Shown one piece after another: positions 5,911 through 9,207 of a DNA stretch of 9,207 bases. The stretch comes from Clostridium sp. (GTDB taxonomy: Bacteria > Bacillota > Clostridia > Lachnospirales > Lachnospiraceae): the NCBI GenBank assembly GCA_016302185.1, contig JAEDOC010000080.1:1-9207 (forward strand), given 5' to 3'. The first letter of the stretch is position 1; each line of letters starts with the position of its first letter. The position numbers and the translations under genes were made by a program. A model generated the notes under the pieces. That model made no database searches and had not been told where the DNA came from. It saw only the letters and a program-made list of their open reading frames with translations.

Positions 5911-7329
5911 CTATCTGGAACCCTTCCCCTTCAGCACAACAATCACAGTCATGATCAGGATCTTGATGTCCTTTAATATCGTCCAGTTGTCAATATACTG
6001 CATGTCCAGCTTTACCACCTCATCAAAATCCGTGATATCACTGCGCCCGCTGATCTGCCACATCCCGGTCAACCCCGGTGTCATACTGAGGCGGCATTTG
6101 TGCTTCGCCTCATACTGCTCAAACTCATCCACGGTCGGCGGACGGGTTCCCACCAGACTCATATCTCCCTTCAGCACATTCCAAAACTGCGGAAGTTCAT
6201 CGATACTGGTCTTACGGATAAACTTTCCCACCTTCGTAATCCGCGGGTCATCCTTCATCTTGAACATCAGACCCTGAACCTCATTCTGCGCCATCAGCTC
6301 CTTCTTCCGCTGCTCCGCATCCTGATACATGGAACGGAATTTATAAAAGGTGAATTTTCTTCCGTTCTTGCCGATACGGGTCTGTCCGAAGAACACCGGT
6401 CCCGGGGACTCCAGCTTGATCGCCGGCGCCACAAAGATGGTGGCAATTCCCAGAATCACCATTCCCACCAGACTGCCAACCACATCCAGCATCCGCTTCA
6501 TCACCAGTTCTCTGGAAGAAAGCAGATTTCTGGCAAAGGTCACCACCGCGTACTTTCCAACCCGGTTCAAGGTTCTCTTCCCGTGAATATCCAGGTTGAA
6601 AATATCAATATCCACATTTACGATAATTCCCATGGTCTCCAGCTCCTGGATCCAGGAACGGACCTGACGGGAATTCAGCCGCTGCGGATCCGAGAGAAAC
6701 ACCTCATCCACATCATGGTGAATCACATACTCCATAAAATCGACCGCACCGGATACGATAGGAATCCCCTCGATCTCATCTCCCGTCCGCTCCTCGTCCA
6801 GAATCACCAGACCGGTAATCAGGCGGTTCCACTCATTATAACGGACGATATTTTCCACTACCTCCGGCACCCGCTCCGCTGTGGTCGCGATCAGCATCCG
6901 ATTACTGTACTTGCTGGTCCGGTAAATCTTCAGAAGATATTGCTTTACCAGCAGGTGTATCAGATATGTAATTACTGTATTGGCAATGGCAAAATAGCCG
7001 AATACCAGACGGGACAGCAGGCTGGCCCGGTGCATCAGATAAAGAATCAGCACCCAGCACATCGCCAGCACCAGTTGCGCCTTCAGTACCGAGATCAGCT
7101 CCTCAAAATACCCCCGGCGGAAAAAATGACGGTTATAATCAAATATCATCCCCGCCAGCACGGAGATGCCCAGAAGCATCGGAAGCAGCCACAGCTGATC
7201 CCAATCCCGGTTAATTCCCAGCCAGCTATGATATCTCAATTGAAATGCTACCAGCATACTGAGCAATACACACAGCGCATCCAGCAGCGGCAGCAGCATA
7301 TTCTCAATTGTTCTTTTCTGCTGAAACAT
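5911..7329 (-). CDS. Polyprenyl-phosphate sugar-1-phosphate transferase (initiating transferase, CpsE/WbaP-like)
   Basis: A 472-residue integral membrane enzyme of the polyisoprenyl-phosphate hexose-1-phosphate transferase family. It transfers a sugar phosphate from a nucleotide sugar to undecaprenyl phosphate, the first step of the repeat unit. N-terminal membrane helices lie at about 11-31, 46-64, 84-101 and 108-130. A soluble Rossmann-like CoA-binding-type domain occupies about 140-260, and a membrane-dipping helix lies at 278-303. The catalytic bacterial sugar transferase domain (about 276-472) has RIGKNGRKF at 318-326, KFRSM at 330-334, DPRITKVGKFIRK at 361-373, the Asp377-Glu378 pair in DELPQFWNVLKGDMSLVG, GTRPP at 394-398 and PGLTGMWQISGR at 418-429. 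Length and domain order match full-length members, so it looks functional; the sugar (glucose, galactose or other) cannot be told from sequence. An AAAGGAG (7341-7347) precedes the ATG by 11 bases. It is transcribed from the consensus promoter at 7390-7418 together with the chain-length gene. Confidence 0.92.
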   Translation of the reverse strand: MFQQKRTIENMLLPLLDALCVLLSMLVAFQLRYHSWLGINRDWDQLWLLPMLLGISVLAGMIFDYNRHFFRRGYFEELISVLKAQLVLAMCWVLILYLMHRASLLSRLVFGYFAIANTVITYLIHLLVKQYLLKIYRTSKYSNRMLIATTAERVPEVVENIVRYNEWNRLITGLVILDEERTGDEIEGIPIVSGAVDFMEYVIHHDVDEVFLSDPQRLNSRQVRSWIQELETMGIIVNVDIDIFNLDIHGKRTLNRVGKYAVVTFARNLLSSRELVMKRMLDVVGSLVGMVILGIATIFVAPAIKLESPGPVFFGQTRIGKNGRKFTFYKFRSMYQDAEQRKKELMAQNEVQGLMFKMKDDPRITKVGKFIRKTSIDELPQFWNVLKGDMSLVGTRPPTVDEFEQYEAKHKCRLSMTPGLTGMWQISGRSDITDFDEVVKLDMQYIDNWTILKDIKILIMTVIVVLKGKGSR

Positions 7330-7363
7330 GATAAAACTCTCTCCTTTGTATCACCAGTTCCCG

Positions 7364-7380
7364 GTCTTTTATCAAAAGAC
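7364..7380. promoter_or_regulatory. Perfect 17-bp palindrome in the transferase leader (possible operator)
   Basis: GTCTTTT-atc-AAAAGAC, with 7-bp arms and no mismatch, lies about 10 bases downstream of the -10 box (7390-7395), straddling roughly +3 to +20 of the predicted transcript. A repressor site is the natural reading; a small 5'-leader hairpin is the alternative. Confidence 0.45.
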
Positions 7381-7389
7381 ACTCGTTTT

Positions 7390-7418
7390 ATTATAGGCGG
7401 CAAAAGAAGCTCTGTCAA
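7390..7418 (-). promoter_or_regulatory. Perfect-consensus promoter for the transferase/chain-length operon
   Basis: On the minus strand TTGACA (7413-7418) and TATAAT (7390-7395) are both exact consensus and are separated by exactly 17 bases. The -35 box contains the TGA stop codon of the flippase gene (7415-7417). The predicted leader is about 55 bases before the transferase ATG. Confidence 0.85.
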
Positions 7419-7431
7419 TGGCAGCTTCTTT
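7403..7431. promoter_or_regulatory. Inverted repeat around the flippase stop and the -35 box
   Basis: Perfect 9-bp arms, AAAGAAGCT (7403-7411, plus strand) and AGCTTCTTT (7423-7431), with an 11-base centre that contains most of the -35 element. It may be an operator competing with RNA polymerase, or a weak U-rich terminator for the flippase transcript (the minus-strand 3' arm reads AGCTTCTTTT). Confidence 0.45.
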
Positions 7432-8872
7432 CCTGCCTGTTTTCCCGCCGCAAAAGCACCGAAACCAGCGGTTCCTTCATCAGAAACAGTGCCATACCAT
7501 ACACTCCGAAAAAACAGATGCAGGAAACCAGAAGAATCAGAAACGGCCCGTCGAAAACAAGCAGGGTCCAGGCCGAAGCCAGCACCGCCAGCACCATGGC
7601 CGCTAAGATCTTCCCCACAGGAATCCCGGCAAAGAGCCGTACCGGCACCGTCCTTATCGCATACAGCTGCACAAAGAGCACCGCCGTCTCCGCCGTCAGC
7701 GTGCCGATGGCAGCTCCCGACGCGGAAAAACGCGGAATCAGACAGCCATTTAAGATCACATCCACCACGGCTCCCGCCGTCACCGCATGAAGCACCGATG
7801 TTTCCCGGCCCAGAGGAACCAGCATCTGAATTCCCATCACATTGGTGACTCCGATCAGCACCAGCGTCGGCATGATGATGCACATGGGAAGCACCGATCC
7901 CTCAAATGCCGGGCCCGCCAGGAATACCACACCCGCTCTGGCAAATACCATAAAATAGAGTGCCATGGGGAGAGAAATCACCAGGATCAGATGCATCATT
8001 TTCTTTAAAATCCCATAAAATTCCTCAAACATCCCCTTATCCACATAGTAGGACGCCCGGGGCAGAAGGACCGCACTGGCCGAGGTCACCAGCGAAACCA
8101 GCAGTGACTTTACCTTTACCGCCGTAGAATAAAGCCCCACCGCCGCGTCATCCTTCAGGAAGCCCAGCATCACATTATCCAGATTGGTATAGATCGTGGT
8201 GGCCACCGACAGGGAAAAGAACACAAAAATCATCCGAAAATGGCGTCTGAGATCATAGCCGCCCACCGGATGGATGTAAATATATTTTCTAAGATTGCAA
8301 AAGTTCAACACGTAGGAAGCCGAAGTGGCCAGCACCAGCAGTGCTCCGTAACACACATAGTCTTCCCGGGTCCGGATAAGCAGAAACATCAGTACCAGAG
8401 AAATCCCCTGAAAGGCCATGGACCTTGCCGTGATATAGCGGTACTTCTCCAGCGCATTATACAGCCACTCCGCACCGATGGCATTCAGGCCGATATTCAG
8501 CCCCACCACGGTAAACAGAAGCCGTTCCGAAGAAAACCGCGGCACCAGCAGCACCGCCGCCGCGTACACCAGATAGACCAGCACACAGCAGCAGAGATTA
8601 ATCAACAGCAGCTCATGCACCGTCCGGGACAGCTCCTCCTTATCCTCCCGCACCTTTGCGCAGGCTCTGATTCCATAGGTGGGAATCCCCAGCTGGGTAA
8701 ACATGGAGAAATAACTCACCACCGATAACGCAAAGGTAACCTTTCCCGTTCCCTCCGGCAGAAGAATTCTAGAAACATACGGAAAGGTTATCAATGGAAA
8801 CAGGAGCGATGACAATTTAAAAATCGCATTCAAAACCATATTCAGTTTTAAAGACGGATTCTCTCTGCTCAT
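7415..8872 (-). CDS. wzx: Wzx-type oligosaccharide flippase (MOP superfamily)
   Basis: A 485-residue polytopic membrane protein of the polysaccharide-synthesis/MATE-like family that moves lipid-linked repeat units across the membrane. Hydrophobic segments run through the whole protein, about 12-14 in number. The family's opening pattern is clear: LLFPLITFPYVSRILLPEGT soon after the start, then GIPTYGIR about 40 residues later, followed by a central TTIYTNLDNVMLGFL segment typical of Wzx. I chose the start at 8870-8872 because AGGGAG (8878-8883) is 5 bases upstream and because the family normally begins here; the adjacent ATG at 8873-8875 is too close to that site. The frame stays open upstream to 9094 (see separate entry). 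The stop codon is embedded in the promoter of the next gene 85 bp away. Substrate is unknown. A partner polymerase and glycosyltransferases are not in the window. Confidence 0.88.
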   Translation of the reverse strand: MSRENPSLKLNMVLNAIFKLSSLLFPLITFPYVSRILLPEGTGKVTFALSVVSYFSMFTQLGIPTYGIRACAKVREDKEELSRTVHELLLINLCCCVLVYLVYAAAVLLVPRFSSERLLFTVVGLNIGLNAIGAEWLYNALEKYRYITARSMAFQGISLVLMFLLIRTREDYVCYGALLVLATSASYVLNFCNLRKYIYIHPVGGYDLRRHFRMIFVFFSLSVATTIYTNLDNVMLGFLKDDAAVGLYSTAVKVKSLLVSLVTSASAVLLPRASYYVDKGMFEEFYGILKKMMHLILVISLPMALYFMVFARAGVVFLAGPAFEGSVLPMCIIMPTLVLIGVTNVMGIQMLVPLGRETSVLHAVTAGAVVDVILNGCLIPRFSASGAAIGTLTAETAVLFVQLYAIRTVPVRLFAGIPVGKILAAMVLAVLASAWTLLVFDGPFLILLVSCICFFGVYGMALFLMKEPLVSVLLRRENRQERSCH

Positions 8873-9094
8873 CATAGCTCCCTGCATCAATCTAACTATT
8901 TTAATTATTATCACACAAAAAATATGAAAATACCATTCCGGTTTTCTTAATATTTCTTTAAGACTCCTCCAAAACCGGTGCACCGAAGGAATGGCCGACG
9001 ATTCCTGAAGTTCTGAAGCCAGAGGAGAGGGGAGATTTTGAATTAATCTTTTTCTGTCTGTCATTGTATAGTTCTCAGTATGTATCAAATACAT
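8873..9094 (-). other. In-frame 74-codon upstream extension of the flippase frame
   Basis: The flippase frame is open from ATG 9092-9094, with another ATG at 9062-9064, giving up to 74 extra residues. These include a basic N-terminal part and a hydrophobic helix near residues 53-69 (WYFHIFCVIIIKIVRLM). A first start at 9094 has no ribosome site and lies inside an AT-rich inverted repeat; the one at 9064 has only a weak GAGAA. It may be untranslated leader, a membrane leader peptide, a genuine N-terminal extension, or the remains of another gene fused by deletion. I recognise no family. Confidence 0.4.
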
Positions 9095-9110
9095 ATTATT
9101 TTCATAATAT
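9079..9110. repeat. Two overlapping perfect inverted repeats upstream of the flippase
   Basis: TATGTAT-caa-ATACATA (9079-9095) and ATATTAT-tttc-ATAATAT (9093-9110) follow one another with a 3-base overlap. They lie just downstream of the predicted flippase -10 box, a usual operator position. AT-rich sequence makes chance palindromes more likely, so this is tentative. Confidence 0.35.
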
Positions 9111-9113
9111 AGG

Positions 9114-9141
9114 AATATAGAAGTCTTCCATTATTTTACAA
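9114..9141 (-). promoter_or_regulatory. Putative promoter for the flippase gene
   Basis: TTGTAA (9136-9141) and TATATT (9114-9119) on the minus strand with a 16-base spacer. It is weaker than the promoter at 7390-7418. Predicted start near 9107 would give a leader of more than 200 bases before the preferred flippase start. Confidence 0.4.
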
Positions 9142-9160
9142 TTAAAAATCTCCAAAAAAG

Positions 9161-9188
9161 TTGACTTTACCCGAAGATTTGTTATAAT
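9161..9188 (+). promoter_or_regulatory. Strong divergent promoter pointing right, out of the window
   Basis: TTGACT (9161-9166) and TATAAT (9183-9188) with a 16-base spacer, preceded by an A-tract at 9154-9159. Just downstream is the palindrome AGTTAACT (9191-9198) within a GTTA...TAAC arrangement, possibly an operator. The gene it serves begins after the window end. Confidence 0.65.
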
Positions 9189-9207
9189 TAAGTTAACTCA
9201 TCTAACA

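Noticed and set aside
6100..7848. Very long open frame on the plus strand (582 codons)
   Set aside because: It lies opposite the transferase and flippase genes, is rich in His/Gln/Pro/Arg with no family pattern and has no ribosome site; it is a shadow of GC-biased codons on the other strand.
1..9207. CRISPR array, tRNA or rRNA
   Set aside because: No regularly spaced short repeats and no cloverleaf or rRNA-like conserved stretches were seen on either strand.

Overview
The window looks like accessory DNA from a Firmicute, most likely a Clostridia/Lachnospiraceae-type gut anaerobe. The evidence is moderate GC, AGGAGG-type ribosome sites, consensus sigma-A promoters, a Gram-positive style polysaccharide module and Rpn/PD-(D/E)XK-transposase fragments of a type common in that group. 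No taxonomic marker gene is present, so this is an inference. Every supported gene lies on the minus strand; read the layout from high to low coordinates.

Right half (about 9141 to 4474): a surface-polysaccharide export and assembly module. It holds a Wzx-type flippase (7415-8872, with an odd in-frame upstream extension to 9094), a polyprenyl-phosphate sugar-1-phosphate transferase that starts the repeat unit (5911-7329), and a Wzz/CpsC-type chain-length protein with a degenerate BY-kinase-like C-terminus (4507-5901). The transferase and chain-length genes have their own promoter, a perfect TTGACA-N17-TATAAT. Its -35 box overlaps the flippase stop codon and sits inside an inverted repeat, and a perfect palindrome lies just downstream. 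The module ends at a clear intrinsic terminator (4476-4499). No glycosyltransferase or polymerase gene is visible.

Left half (4474 to 1): a defence-like cassette built on fragments of an Rpn-family nuclease/transposase gene. One fragment (copy B, 4123-4425) keeps an open frame only because 40 codons were removed between two 9-bp repeats. It lies 8 bp upstream of a 1210-residue protein with a SIR2 NADase-like N-terminus (482-4114), the type of effector used in abortive-infection anti-phage systems. The SIR2 gene is bracketed by 54-bp direct copies of the Rpn gene's 3' end (449-502 and 4116-4169), and its last residues are written in that repeat. A third, frameshifted copy (copy A) runs off the left edge. 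Copies A and B share an upstream promoter-like sequence, so the locus reads as repeated 'Rpn remnant + cargo' units.

The right edge (9079-9207) is a divergent regulatory region: a promoter for the flippase on the minus strand, a strong promoter pointing right to a gene outside the window, and stacked inverted repeats between them.
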